Positions 6,687 through 14,654 of a stretch of DNA of 28,687 bases are shown here, one piece after another. A program made the translations under genes and the position numbers. The DNA lies in assembly GCA_947626425.1 (NCBI GenBank), contig CANQRX010000005.1, forward strand, positions 1-28,687. Direction: 5' to 3'. Origin of the DNA: an uncultured Bacilli bacterium (GTDB taxonomy: Bacteria; Bacillota_I; Bacilli_A; RF39; UBA660). Below the pieces are notes generated by a model, which did no database searches, was not told where the DNA came from, and saw only the letters and a program-made list of their open reading frames with translations. The first letter of the stretch is position 1. Each line of letters begins with the position of its first letter.

Positions 6687-7814
6687 ATGATAGCACTAAG
6701 CATAGGAAAAGCTACATTTGAAACAACTATCCCGTTAGATGCATTTTTAACGGAAAATACAAAAACAATCGTTAAAGAAAAAATGGATAATGTTGGAGGA
6801 GCTGCTTGTAACGTTGCTTGTTTATTTAATAAATGGAATTGTGAAACTTATTTTTCGGGAGTTATCGGTTATGATGACGGTGGAAATTTTGTAAAAAAAG
6901 AATTAGAAAATGCTAATATTAATACTTCTTTTGTGGAAACAAATTACGATAAAAAAACATCAACTACTTTTGTTATGGTCAATAAAAGTAATACATCTCG
7001 AACTTCACTAACTGTAGAACCAGAAATATATCATTTAAAAAAGATTGAGTTTGATATGGATGTTGATATTATTTATTCAGATGGTTTTGAATATACTGCT
7101 ACAACCCATGCCTTTAATAAGTACCAAACGTCAAAGACGGTTTTAGGAGCGGGTTTAGATAATGGAAGTAATCCAAAGGAAGTTGTTGCCTTAATTAAAC
7201 ACGCGAAATATGTTATATTTTCGCTAGATTTTGCCGAAAAATTAACTAATTTAAAAACTGATTTTAACGATCCTAAAACTCTTTTAGCTCTTTATAAGGA
7301 TTTAAAGTCAAGATACATGGAACAAGAAATAATCGTAACTTTAAAAAATATGGGAGCAATGTATCAAATTAATAGTGAAATTAAGGTTATGCCAACAATT
7401 ACAGTAAAAGAAATCGACCGAACCAGTGCAGGAGATATTTTTGATGGGGCTTTTACCTTTGCTTTAGGGAAAAAATATGATTTAGAAAAGTGTATTAGAG
7501 TTGCCAATATTGCAGCTGGGTTGTCGACTACCAAATATGGAGGTAGTAGTTCGATTCCTTTATTTTCAGAAGTAACCCAATATTATGAATCGAAGTTTGG
7601 ACCTATAGATATTAATACAAAACCCGGAAGTAATCCAGGTATTGTTCAAAGCTCAAATAATGAGCCAATTGACCCAAATAATCAAATTACAGCTGTTCCA
7701 AGTGTTTCTGCTCAGCCTAATATGGCACCTAATATTTCTCAACCTCAAAATCCAATTCCTAATGTTCCACAGCAAAATCCATCTGTACCAACAATCAATA
7801 ATCAACAACAATGA
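6687..7814 (+). CDS. PfkB-family carbohydrate kinase with a low-complexity C-terminal tail
   Basis: A ribokinase/fructokinase-type sugar (or nucleoside) kinase of the PfkB fold. Seen: signature 1 region GGAACNVACL (37-46), FSGVIGYDDGG, and signature 2 DRTSAGDIFDGAF (244-256) with catalytic Asp250. The usual DTTGAGD reads DRTSAGD, so the first Gly of the anion-hole motif is Ser. The kinase domain ends near residue 306. The remaining residues (about 308-375) are a Pro/Asn/Gln/Ser-rich tail (NPIPNVPQQNPSVP), which is unusual for a PfkB enzyme and probably disordered. The substrate is unknown. Its TGA overlaps the ATG of the Smr gene (ATGA at 7811-7814), implying translational coupling. Confidence 0.85.
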   Translation: MIALSIGKATFETTIPLDAFLTENTKTIVKEKMDNVGGAACNVACLFNKWNCETYFSGVIGYDDGGNFVKKELENANINTSFVETNYDKKTSTTFVMVNKSNTSRTSLTVEPEIYHLKKIEFDMDVDIIYSDGFEYTATTHAFNKYQTSKTVLGAGLDNGSNPKEVVALIKHAKYVIFSLDFAEKLTNLKTDFNDPKTLLALYKDLKSRYMEQEIIVTLKNMGAMYQINSEIKVMPTITVKEIDRTSAGDIFDGAFTFALGKKYDLEKCIRVANIAAGLSTTKYGGSSSIPLFSEVTQYYESKFGPIDINTKPGSNPGIVQSSNNEPIDPNNQITAVPSVSAQPNMAPNISQPQNPIPNVPQQNPSVPTINNQQQ

Positions 7815-8092
7815 TTTTTAATCATTATCGTTATCCCTCTTTAGATTTACATGGGGAATATGCTATAACGGCTTACACGATTGTTCATGATTTTCTATTA
7901 GATAATATTAAATTAAAAAATGAATATGTTGTTTTAATTCATGGTAAAGGTACAGGTAAATTAAAAAATGAAGTTTTAAAAATATTAGCAAAAGAACCTT
8001 TTGTTATTGAATATAATTTAGATCCTATAAATCTTGGTCAAACCATAGTTAAATTAGATTTAAACTATCACAAAACTAAAAAAAGAAAATAA
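7811..8092 (+). CDS. Stand-alone Smr-domain protein
   Basis: A 93-residue protein consisting almost only of an Smr (MutS2 C-terminal-like) domain. It has the LDLHG motif near residue 11 and HGKGTGKLK around 44-52, followed by the typical KEPFVIEY strand. Smr domains are nucleic-acid endonucleases; in MutS2 they cleave branched DNA or stalled-ribosome mRNA. Free-standing copies in Firmicutes are of uncertain role. It has no clear ribosome binding site of its own and overlaps the upstream kinase by ATGA. Its C-terminus is basic (HKTKKRK), fitting nucleic-acid binding. A terminator follows 14 bases after the stop. Confidence 0.87.
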   Translation: MIFNHYRYPSLDLHGEYAITAYTIVHDFLLDNIKLKNEYVVLIHGKGTGKLKNEVLKILAKEPFVIEYNLDPINLGQTIVKLDLNYHKTKKRK

Positions 8093-8105
8093 ATATTAAA
8101 GTATA

Positions 8106-8136
8106 AAATACATTCTTTGAAAGATGTATTTTTTTA
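8106..8136 (+). terminator. Terminator of the pfkB/Smr operon
   Basis: AAATACAT (8106-8113) pairs with ATGTATTT (8124-8131), extended inside by CTT/AAG with one bulged T, followed by a T-run to 8135. Confidence 0.85.
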
Positions 8137-8227
8137 ATTTGATATTTTTTATGACTAATATGTATAAAATTATAAATTCAAAATAAAAATTGATTATTAA
8201 AAAATAAGACCAAAACAAGACCAAGGC

Positions 8228-8253
8228 AAAATAAAAACCCCGTAAATACAGGG
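8228..8253 (-). terminator. Terminator of the tRNA-Ser/tRNA-Lys unit
   Basis: On the minus strand CCCTGT and ACGGGG form a 6-bp stem (one G-U) around ATTT, followed by TTTTTATTTT, 12 bases after the tRNA-Lys CCA. Confidence 0.8.
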
Positions 8254-8265
8254 ATTAATTCAACA

Positions 8266-8341
8266 TGGTGTCCCCTTGGGGGCTCGAACCCCAGACCCAC
8301 TGATTAAGAGTCAGTTGCTCTACCAACTGAGCTAAGGAGAC
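8266..8341 (-). tRNA. tRNA-Lys (anticodon CUU)
   Basis: A full cloverleaf on the minus strand. Acceptor GTCTCCT/AGGGGAC has one G-U pair, with discriminator A and an encoded CCA (8266-8268). The D arm is typical (GCTCAGTTGGTAGAGC). The anticodon stem ACTGA/TCAGT encloses CTCTTAA, giving CTT. The T arm contains GGGTTCGAGCCC. Confidence 0.97.
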
Positions 8342-8351
8342 ATTTTTAAAA

Positions 8352-8365
8352 CCCCATGATAGGGG
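8352..8365 (-). other. Hairpin between tRNA-Ser and tRNA-Lys
   Basis: On the minus strand CCCC and GGGG enclose TATCAT, followed by TTTTAAAAA just before tRNA-Lys. It could be a weak terminator or a processing element. tRNA-Lys shows no separate promoter, so it probably depends on read-through. Confidence 0.45.
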
Positions 8366-8378
8366 ATAATTTTTTTAA

Positions 8379-8469
8379 TGGCGGAGCAGGAGAGATTTGA
8401 ACTCTCGCGCCGGTTGCCCGACCTACACCCTTAGCAGGGGCGCCTCTTCAACCACTTGAGTACTACTCC
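8379..8469 (-). tRNA. tRNA-Ser (anticodon GCU)
   Basis: A 91-base tRNA with the long variable arm of serine tRNAs. Acceptor GGAGTAG/CTGCTCC, discriminator G and encoded CCA (8379-8381). Anticodon stem CGCCC/GGGTG encloses CTGCTAA, giving GCT. The T arm contains GAGTTCAAATCTC. Confidence 0.96.
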
Positions 8470-8487
8470 ATATGTGCTTATGTCTTG

Positions 8488-8516
8488 ATTTTACTATAAT
8501 TAATCTATATAGTCAA
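8488..8516 (-). promoter_or_regulatory. Promoter of the tRNA-Ser/tRNA-Lys unit
   Basis: On the minus strand TTGACT (8511-8516), a 17-base spacer and TAAAAT (8488-8493), 18 bases before the mature tRNA-Ser. Confidence 0.88.
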
Positions 8517-8527
8517 CTAAAAATCGC

Positions 8528-8556
8528 TTGATTTTAGCAAATAAACAGTCTATACT
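8528..8556 (+). promoter_or_regulatory. Promoter of the flippase-like gene
   Basis: TTGATT (8528-8533), a 17-base spacer and TATACT (8551-8556). Transcription would start near 8563, which favours ATG 8572 over the in-frame GTG at 8563. Confidence 0.75.
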
Positions 8557-8571
8557 GATATAGTGAGGACT

Positions 8572-9621
8572 ATGAAGAATAAACATAAATATATGCTATC
8601 AGCAATAATTTTTATAATTTTGATTTTAATAACTTATTTTTTTATCTTTCATAATTATGATATAAACGATTTAATAACATCATTAAAGGCAACTAATCCT
8701 TGGTTTGTCATAATGGCTGTAGTTTGTGTTTTTTTATATTTATTTTTTGAAAGTTTGTTTTTGAAAAGAATAATTTATCATTTAGGTTATAAAATTGGTT
8801 TTTATAACACTTTTGGTTATGTTTTAACTGAAAAATATTTTTCAGCGATTACTCCTAGTAGTATGGGTGGTCAACCAGTTCAAATGTTAGAAATGCACCG
8901 CGATAAAATTGGTATACATATAGGAAGTGTAATCGTTTTATTAAATACTATGATGTATAAAGTAGCTTTGGTGGTAATTGCAACTATTGGTTTTATTTTA
9001 TATAAAAATGAATTATTTTCCTTAAATTTGCTTTTTAATTGGTTAGTTTTAATCGGTTATTTAACTACCATCTTTGTAATTATTTTGTTTGGCTTATTAA
9101 TATATTCACCAAAAGTCGTAAATGGTTTAGAACGTTTTTTAAAAAAAATTATTTCAAAATTAAAATTTTTAAAAAAACAAGAACAAATTAGCCAAAAAAT
9201 TTCCAAATCATTAAAAGATTATCAAAGATGTGCCAAAATAACCAAGGAAAAACCGATAATTTTTTTAGAATCATTCATATTATTATTTTTTCAAAGATTT
9301 TTCATTTTAGCTGTCAGTTATTTTATTTATCGAGCTTTTGGCTTAAGTGGTTTTCATATATGGGAATTAATTGCTTTTCAAGCTTGTATAACTTTAGGTT
9401 CGGATTTAATTCCAACACCAGGAGGAGTAATGGCTAATGAAGGCCTAGTTTTAGTAGCTAATCAATTTATTTATGGAGAGACTTTAGCTTTATCGGCCAT
9501 GCTTCTTCTAAGAACAATAAATTTTTATTTATTGGTTTTAATAAGTGCGATTTTATATTTTGCATTTCATCATTTAAAGAGAAGACCGGCCGTAAAAAGA
9601 GTTGAAAATAGTAGTAACTAA
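8572..9621 (+). CDS. LPG synthase transmembrane / flippase-like membrane protein (UPF0104)
   Basis: An integral membrane protein of about 349 residues in the family of the MprF flippase-domain (lysylphosphatidylglycerol synthase TM region; YbhN/AglD2-like). It has about eight hydrophobic helices. Seen: the family word ITPSSMGGQPVQMLEMHR after the second/third helix and the late DLIPTPGGVMANEG motif in a re-entrant region. The soluble lysyl-transferase domain of full MprF is missing, so a lipid- or glycolipid-handling role is likely but the substrate is unknown. The start is set at ATG 8572 with GAGGA just upstream. It stands alone between the tRNA unit and the ruv operon. Confidence 0.85.
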   Translation: MKNKHKYMLSAIIFIILILITYFFIFHNYDINDLITSLKATNPWFVIMAVVCVFLYLFFESLFLKRIIYHLGYKIGFYNTFGYVLTEKYFSAITPSSMGGQPVQMLEMHRDKIGIHIGSVIVLLNTMMYKVALVVIATIGFILYKNELFSLNLLFNWLVLIGYLTTIFVIILFGLLIYSPKVVNGLERFLKKIISKLKFLKKQEQISQKISKSLKDYQRCAKITKEKPIIFLESFILLFFQRFFILAVSYFIYRAFGLSGFHIWELIAFQACITLGSDLIPTPGGVMANEGLVLVANQFIYGETLALSAMLLLRTINFYLLVLISAILYFAFHHLKRRPAVKRVENSSN

Positions 9622-9689
9622 TTAATTTAGAAAATCTTTTATTTTTAATTTTTGAAAATATGCCTTAAAATGGCCCATTAAAAAGCAAC

Positions 9690-9718
9690 TTGTCAGGAGT
9701 TCTTTTTTATTTTATAAT
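9690..9718 (+). promoter_or_regulatory. Promoter of the ruvA-tgt operon
   Basis: TTGTCA (9690-9695), a 17-base spacer and TATAAT (9713-9718). Its position shows that the long in-frame extension of ruvA from 9690 is not translated. Confidence 0.88.
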
Positions 9719-9734
9719 TAAATTGGTGGTTTTT

Positions 9735-10289
9735 ATGTATGATTATATTATTGGAAAAGTCGTAGGTTATGAAGGAAATTCTATAATATTAGAAAATAAT
9801 AATATTGGTTATATAATAAATGTGGCTAATCCTTTTAGTTTTAACGAACAAGAAGTGGCAAAAGTTTATTTATATCATCAAATAAAAGAAGATGAACAAG
9901 CCTTTTTTGGATTTAAGACCAAAGAAGAAAAACAATTATTTTTGAGATTAATTGGGGTAAAAGGAGTTGGACCTAAATTAGTAATGCCAATGCTTGCTAC
10001 TGGTAGTGTTGAAGGAATAATAGATGCCATTGATCGGGAAAATATTTTATATTTAAAGAAATTCCCTAAAATTGGTGATAAAGTAGCGCGCCAAATCATT
10101 TTGGATTTAAAAGGTAAATTAATGAGTCAAAATGAAGTAGATAATGGTACTAATAATGAAGAATTAGCAAGTGTCCTAGAAGGCTTAGGATACAAAAATG
10201 TTGATATTAAAAAAGTCATTCCTCAAATTAATGGCGAATTACCAATAGAAACCCAAATAAAAGAAGCTTTAAAATTATTATTAAAATAA
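9735..10289 (+). CDS. ruvA: Holliday junction branch migration protein RuvA
   Basis: RuvA binds four-way junctions and loads the RuvB motor. From ATG 9735 (GGTGG six bases upstream) the protein is 184 residues, near the usual 190-200. Domain I is an OB-fold starting MYDYIIGKVVGYE. Domain II has paired helix-hairpin-helix motifs, LIGVKGVGPKLVMPML and LKKFPKIGDKVARQIILDLKGKL. Domain III (about 135-184, EELASVLEGLGYKNVDIKKVI) contacts RuvB. It is the first gene of a polycistron with ruvB 14 bases downstream. RuvC is absent, as usual in Firmicutes, where RecU resolves junctions. Confidence 0.97.
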   Translation: MYDYIIGKVVGYEGNSIILENNNIGYIINVANPFSFNEQEVAKVYLYHQIKEDEQAFFGFKTKEEKQLFLRLIGVKGVGPKLVMPMLATGSVEGIIDAIDRENILYLKKFPKIGDKVARQIILDLKGKLMSQNEVDNGTNNEELASVLEGLGYKNVDIKKVIPQINGELPIETQIKEALKLLLK

Positions 10290-10303
10290 GAAAGGGTGAT
10301 TAC

Positions 10304-11308
10304 ATGGAAGAAAGAATACTTGATGCCGAAGAACAAGAAACTGATGCTTTTGAGCAAAATATTCGCCCGCAAACATTAAGTGAATATGTCGGTCAAAAGG
10401 AAATAACAGAAAACCTTAAAGTTTTTATTGAAGCAGCTAAAATAAGAAATGAATCATTAGATCATGTTTTGCTTTATGGGCCGCCTGGACTTGGGAAAAC
10501 GACTCTTTCACATATTATTGCTAATGAATTAGGAGTTAATTTAAAAACAGCCTCTGGTCCTTCTATTGAAAAAAGTGGCGATCTTGCGGCGGTTTTGTCG
10601 ACTCTTGAGCCAGGTGATGTTTTGTTTATTGATGAAATCCATCGGATGCCTAAATATATTGAAGAAATATTATATCCAGCTATGGAAGATTTTGTGATTG
10701 ATTTAGTAATTAATAATGATGGAAAATCACGGTCAATTCAGATTGATTTACCACCTTTTACTTTAATTGGTGCAACAACGAGAGCTGGTGACATTTCTAG
10801 TCCTTTGCGAGATCGGTTTGGAATTATTTCGAAAATGAATTATTATAGTGAAGATGAATTATTACAAATTGTGATGCGAACTTCACGGGTTTTTGGAATG
10901 CCTATTACAACTGATGCAGCACGGGAAATTGCTAAAAGATGTCGGAAAACGCCACGAATTGCTAATCGCTTATTTAAAAGAGTTCGCGATTTTGCATTAG
11001 TTAGCCAACAAGAAGAAATAACTAAAGAATTAACTGATGATTCTTTGACACGTTTAAAAGTTGATGAGTACGGTTTAGATGAGGTAGATATTCAATACTT
11101 AACAAGTTTAATTACCAAGTTCAGCGGAGGTCCCGTCGGAGTTGAAACAATCGCAACAAGTATTGGCGAAGAACCTTCCACCGTCGAAGATGTTGTTGAA
11201 CCATTTTTAATGCAAGAAGGTTTTATTAAACGAACTCAACGCGGGCGAATTGCAACCGAAAAAAGTTATAATCACTTAAAAATAGATCACAACACTAGTT
11301 TGTTTTGA
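10304..11308 (+). CDS. ruvB: Holliday junction branch migration helicase RuvB
   Basis: The AAA+ motor of the RuvAB complex; 334 residues, normal length. Seen: RPQTLSEYVGQ (21-31), Walker A GPPGLGKT (59-66), Walker B VLFIDEIHR (106-113), sensor 1 GATTRAGDISSPLRDRFG with the arginine finger, and the C-terminal winged helix ending GFIKRTQRGRIATEKSYNHL. GAAAGGGTG precedes the ATG. Its TGA is eight bases before the next start. Confidence 0.98.
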   Translation: MEERILDAEEQETDAFEQNIRPQTLSEYVGQKEITENLKVFIEAAKIRNESLDHVLLYGPPGLGKTTLSHIIANELGVNLKTASGPSIEKSGDLAAVLSTLEPGDVLFIDEIHRMPKYIEEILYPAMEDFVIDLVINNDGKSRSIQIDLPPFTLIGATTRAGDISSPLRDRFGIISKMNYYSEDELLQIVMRTSRVFGMPITTDAAREIAKRCRKTPRIANRLFKRVRDFALVSQQEEITKELTDDSLTRLKVDEYGLDEVDIQYLTSLITKFSGGPVGVETIATSIGEEPSTVEDVVEPFLMQEGFIKRTQRGRIATEKSYNHLKIDHNTSLF

Positions 11309-11316
11309 GGTTGAAA

Positions 11317-11817
11317 ATGAAAAAAATTATTATTATTAATGGCATTGGGGGAAGTGGTAAGGACACTTTTATAAACTATGTTTCCCAATTTAAAAAAGTT
11401 AAAAATTATTCAACAATTACTAAAGTAAAACAAATAGCGAAGGAAATTGGGTGGAATGGAGAAAAAAAACAACGCGACCGATTATTTTTATATAATTTAA
11501 AAAAATTAATTACGGAATATAATGATTATTTTTATAATGAAACTCAAGAAGAAATAACTAAATTTTTAAAATCTGATGAAGAAATAATGTTTATTCATAT
11601 TAAAGAAATAGCTAATATTGAAAAATTGCTTAAAAATACTTCGGTTAAAATTAAAACTTTGTTAATTAAACGAAAAAACTATTTTCCACAAGCTTTTCAT
11701 CAGGTTGAAAAAGAAGTTTCCCATTACAATTATGATTACGTAATTTATAATGAAAGTTTCCAACAATTAGCTAATGAAGCTCAAAATTTTATTAGAAAGT
11801 TAGATGATGAACAATGA
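11317..11817 (+). CDS. P-loop kinase-like protein, substrate unknown
   Basis: A 166-residue protein starting with a Walker A of the nucleotide/small-molecule kinase type, GIGGSGKDT (9-17). The GKD variant is seen in dephospho-CoA-, nucleoside- and phosphomevalonate-kinase-like families. A strand IMFIHIKEIANIEKL and a late LLIKRKN resemble the Walker B/lid region of these kinases, but I cannot name the substrate. In B. subtilis bofC occupies a similar position between ruvB and queA; this protein is unrelated. The in-frame TTG at 11305 overlaps the ruvB stop; ATG 11317 with GAGG at 11307-11310 is preferred. Its stop overlaps the queA start (ATGA). Confidence 0.7.
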   Translation: MKKIIIINGIGGSGKDTFINYVSQFKKVKNYSTITKVKQIAKEIGWNGEKKQRDRLFLYNLKKLITEYNDYFYNETQEEITKFLKSDEEIMFIHIKEIANIEKLLKNTSVKIKTLLIKRKNYFPQAFHQVEKEVSHYNYDYVIYNESFQQLANEAQNFIRKLDDEQ

Positions 11818-12848
11818 ATATTTTAGATTTTGATTATAATTTGCCTGAAAAATTAATTGCTCAAACACCATTAAAAGACCGGAGTAGTTCAAAGTTGCTG
11901 GTGCTTGATGGGACCACAGGGGAAATTGCTCATAAAACTTTTACCGAAATTAAAGATTACCTTGTTCCTAACGATGTTTTGGTAATTAATAATACGAAAG
12001 TTATTCCTGCCCGTTTAATAGGTGAGAAAGAACAAACAAAAGCTCATATTGAATTATTACTTTTAAAAGATTTAGGGGAAGATTGTTGGGAATGTTTATC
12101 AAAACCTTTTAAAAGATTACAAGTTGGTACCAAAATTCATTTAACGCATCTTTTAACTGCGGAAGTAGTAGAGAAAAAAACTGAAGGTATAGTTATTGTA
12201 AAAATGCTTTATAAAGGGATTTTCTTAGAAATATTAGAGCAATTAGGAAGTATGCCATTGCCTCCTTATATTCATGAAAAATTAGAGGATAAAGATCGTT
12301 ATCAAACTGTTTATGCTAAAGTTTTAGGAAGTGCCGCAGCTCCGACGGCCGGACTGCATTTTACCAAAGAGTTATTAAATGATTTAAAAAAAATGGGTGT
12401 TAAGGTCGTTGAAATAACTTTACATGTGGGGCTAGGAACATTTAGGCCCGTAATGGAAGATGATATTACCAAGCATCAAATGCACAGCGAATACTATGAA
12501 ATGAGTGAGGATGTGGCCACAATTTTAAATGAGGCTAAAAAAAATAAGCACCGGATTATTGCTGTAGGGACAACATCAACCCGAACTTTGGAAGCTATTT
12601 ATCAAAAATATCATCAATTTCAAGCTTGCCAAGGAACAACGAATATTTTTATTTATCCTGGCTATACTTTTGAAGCTATTGATGGTTTAATAACCAACTT
12701 TCATTTACCAAAAAGTACCCTTTTAATGCTTGTTAGTGCTTTAGCAGGCCGGGAAAATATTTTAAAAGCTTATAATGAAGCTATCAAAAAGGAGTATCGC
12801 TTTTTCTCTTTTGGGGATGCAATGTTTATTAAAAATATAAAGAAGTAG
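11814..12848 (+). CDS. queA: S-adenosylmethionine:tRNA ribosyltransferase-isomerase
   Basis: QueA moves the ribosyl part of SAM onto preQ1 at position 34 of tRNAs with GUN anticodons, forming epoxyqueuosine. The 344 residues match the family. Seen: N-terminal FDYNLPEKLIAQTPLKDRSSSKLLVLD, the conserved NTKVIPARL (about 60-68), PLPPYIHEKLEDKDRYQTVYA, GSAAAPTAGLHFT, LHVGLGTFRPV, and GTTSTRTLEA. The start overlaps the kinase stop as ATGA with little Shine-Dalgarno signal, so it is likely translated by coupling. tgt, which acts one step earlier, follows directly. Confidence 0.97.
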   Translation: MNILDFDYNLPEKLIAQTPLKDRSSSKLLVLDGTTGEIAHKTFTEIKDYLVPNDVLVINNTKVIPARLIGEKEQTKAHIELLLLKDLGEDCWECLSKPFKRLQVGTKIHLTHLLTAEVVEKKTEGIVIVKMLYKGIFLEILEQLGSMPLPPYIHEKLEDKDRYQTVYAKVLGSAAAPTAGLHFTKELLNDLKKMGVKVVEITLHVGLGTFRPVMEDDITKHQMHSEYYEMSEDVATILNEAKKNKHRIIAVGTTSTRTLEAIYQKYHQFQACQGTTNIFIYPGYTFEAIDGLITNFHLPKSTLLMLVSALAGRENILKAYNEAIKKEYRFFSFGDAMFIKNIKK

Positions 12849-12855
12849 GTGAATT

Positions 12856-13983
12856 ATGAAGTTAAAATTTGAAGTGTTAAAAAAAGAAAGCCAAACCCAG
12901 GCTCGACTTGGGAAAATTATATATAATAATCAAGAATATCAGACCCCGATGTTTATGCCAGTTGGAACGCAAGGAACGGTTAAAACTTTAAGTCCGGAAG
13001 AATTAAAAGCTGTTAATTCGGGAATTATTTTAGCTAATACATATCATTTATGGCTAAGACCAGGTGATGAAACTGTTAAAGCGGCTGGAGGATTACATAA
13101 ATTTATGAATTATGATGGTCCCATTTTAACTGATTCCGGAGGATTTCAAGTTTTTTCGTTAGCCAAACCTAAGGATATAAGTGAAGAAGGCGTAATTTTT
13201 AAAAATCAATTAAATGGTGATAAATTACTGTTAACTCCGGAAAAATCAATCGCCATTCAAGAAAATTTAGGAAGTGACATAATAATGAGCTTTGACGAAT
13301 GCCCACCAGCTTCCGCTTCTCATGAATATTTAAAACAAAGTGTTTTGCGAACTATCCGCTGGGCCAAACGAGGAAAAGATGCTTTTACTGGGAAAAATGC
13401 TTTATTGTTTGGAATTGTTCAAGGTGGTGCATATGCTGATTTACGAAAATTAAGTGCCCTAGAAACTGTTAAATTAAATTTTGATGGTTACAGCATTGGC
13501 GGGGTTGCGAACGACCATGAAAGCAAAGAAGATATGTACAAAGCATTTGCCTATTCCACCAAGTATTTACCAGAAGATAAATTAAGATATGCAATGGGTA
13601 TTGGCGAACCAATAGATATTATTGAAGGTGTTATTCGTGGGGTTGATATTTTTGACTGTGTAAGTCCAACTCGTTTAGCAAGACATGGCCATGCCTTAAC
13701 CAAATATGGAAAAATTAATTTAAAAAATGCTAAATATAAACAAGATTTTACACCGGTTGATGATACTTGTGATTGCTATGCTTGTCAAAATTATACAAAG
13801 GCTTATATTAAACATTTAATTAACTCTGAAGAAACTTTTGGGGCCCGGTTGCTTTCAATTCATAACATTCGATTTTTAACGAAGCTAACTGAAGATATTC
13901 GCTTGGCTATTCAAGAGGATAAATTATTAGAATTTAAAGATGAATTTTTGCAAAACTATTATGGAGTGAAAAATGAAAAATAA
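12856..13983 (+). CDS. tgt: tRNA-guanine(34) transglycosylase
   Basis: Tgt swaps guanine 34 for preQ1 in queuosine tRNAs (His, Asp, Asn, Tyr). The 375 residues are normal. Seen: TDSGGFQVFSL (92-102) with Asp93 as general base; GIVQGG (186-191); GVDIFDCVSPTRLARHG (262-278) with the nucleophile Asp264; and the zinc ligands C305, C307, C310 and H336. AGGTGAATT sets the start seven bases after queA. The 3' end overlaps the next gene by 11 bases. No preQ1 synthesis gene (queC-F) lies in this window. Confidence 0.98.
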   Translation: MKLKFEVLKKESQTQARLGKIIYNNQEYQTPMFMPVGTQGTVKTLSPEELKAVNSGIILANTYHLWLRPGDETVKAAGGLHKFMNYDGPILTDSGGFQVFSLAKPKDISEEGVIFKNQLNGDKLLLTPEKSIAIQENLGSDIIMSFDECPPASASHEYLKQSVLRTIRWAKRGKDAFTGKNALLFGIVQGGAYADLRKLSALETVKLNFDGYSIGGVANDHESKEDMYKAFAYSTKYLPEDKLRYAMGIGEPIDIIEGVIRGVDIFDCVSPTRLARHGHALTKYGKINLKNAKYKQDFTPVDDTCDCYACQNYTKAYIKHLINSEETFGARLLSIHNIRFLTKLTEDIRLAIQEDKLLEFKDEFLQNYYGVKNEK

Positions 13984-14278
13984 AATATGCTTAGCTATGA
14001 CCGTTATGGTATGTTTAATTAGTATTACAAGTGCTACAATTTGGAAAGTTAATCAGCATCATTTAGCTAAAAAAATAAAAGTAGTCGAAAAAAAAATTAC
14101 GGAAGCGGCCTTTACTTGCTATACTTTAGATGATTGCCAAGGCGATACCGTAACCCTTGATACTTTAATTGCAAAAGGATATTTAACAAAAGAAATTAAT
14201 CCCAAAACGAAAACATATTATGATGGAAGTAGTTATGTTAAAATTGAAAATAATGATTATATTTTTATAGAAAGTTAA
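13973..14278 (+). CDS. Small exported or membrane-anchored protein, pseudopilin-like layout
   Basis: A 101-residue protein with one N-terminal hydrophobic helix (about 5-24) followed by a charged helix (HHLAKKIKVVEKKITEAAF). A small globular part follows with two close cysteines (CYTLDDCQG) and LIAKGYLTKEINPKTK. The GYL-x-P/NPKT pattern near a small beta end resembles minor pseudopilins, but the prepilin cleavage motif (GFTLxE) is missing, so I do not assign that family. It occupies the position of yajC in the Bacillus order and is not YajC. It overlaps tgt by 11 bases and ends the operon. Confidence 0.65.
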   Translation: MKNKICLAMTVMVCLISITSATIWKVNQHHLAKKIKVVEKKITEAAFTCYTLDDCQGDTVTLDTLIAKGYLTKEINPKTKTYYDGSSYVKIENNDYIFIES

Positions 14279-14297
14279 TTTAGGTTAACTTTTTTTC
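14272..14297 (+). terminator. Terminator of the ruv-queA-tgt operon, between convergent genes
   Basis: AAGTTAA (14272-14278, including the stop codon) pairs with TTAACTT (14285-14291), followed by a T-run to 14296. The right arm also contains the stop of the convergent yrzE gene. It may act in both directions, though the minus-strand T-run is weak. Confidence 0.8.
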
Positions 14298-14650
14298 TTA
14301 TTTATGCCAATCATCGAACCAAAGATACTTGATAATATTAAAACAGTATAATAAATAAATCTTTCTAAAGAAAAACGTGATTGATAAAACAAAATATTAA
14401 TAAAAATTAAAACCAAAAGAAGAGCAAAGCCAATTTTTATACCTTCTAAATAGCCATTTTTTTCGGCGACTTTTCCAAAATTAAAACCAATAATTAAAAA
14501 AGCTAAAATCATGAAAACCATTAATAAACCATCCGTTCCTTTTGTTCCTAAAAATCCTAATAAATTAGTTAAAGCAGCTAAAAGAGCAAAGCCACAAGCT
14601 AAAGCTATAAAAATTAAAATATTAGTCCCATATTTTTTTAAAATTTTCAT
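14285..14650 (-). CDS. yrzE: YrzE-like TIGR04086 family membrane protein
   Basis: A 121-residue protein with four hydrophobic helices separated by short turns. GFNFGKVAEKNGYLEGIKIG in the middle is the characteristic TIGR04086 loop (G-x2-x-G-x6-GYLEG), and the end is basic (GINKKKS). The function is unknown. The gene lies between tgt and yrbG in B. subtilis as well, so synteny supports the call, although here it is inverted relative to its neighbours. AGGTGAT precedes the ATG on the minus strand. Confidence 0.8.
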   Translation of the reverse strand: MKILKKYGTNILIFIALACGFALLAALTNLLGFLGTKGTDGLLMVFMILAFLIIGFNFGKVAEKNGYLEGIKIGFALLLVLIFINILFYQSRFSLERFIYYTVLILSSIFGSMIGINKKKS

Positions 14651-14654
14651 TTTT

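Noticed and set aside
9690..9734. Longer N-terminus for ruvA starting at 9690
   Set aside because: This stretch holds the -35 and -10 boxes, and RuvA proteins begin with the MYDYIIGK-like strand.
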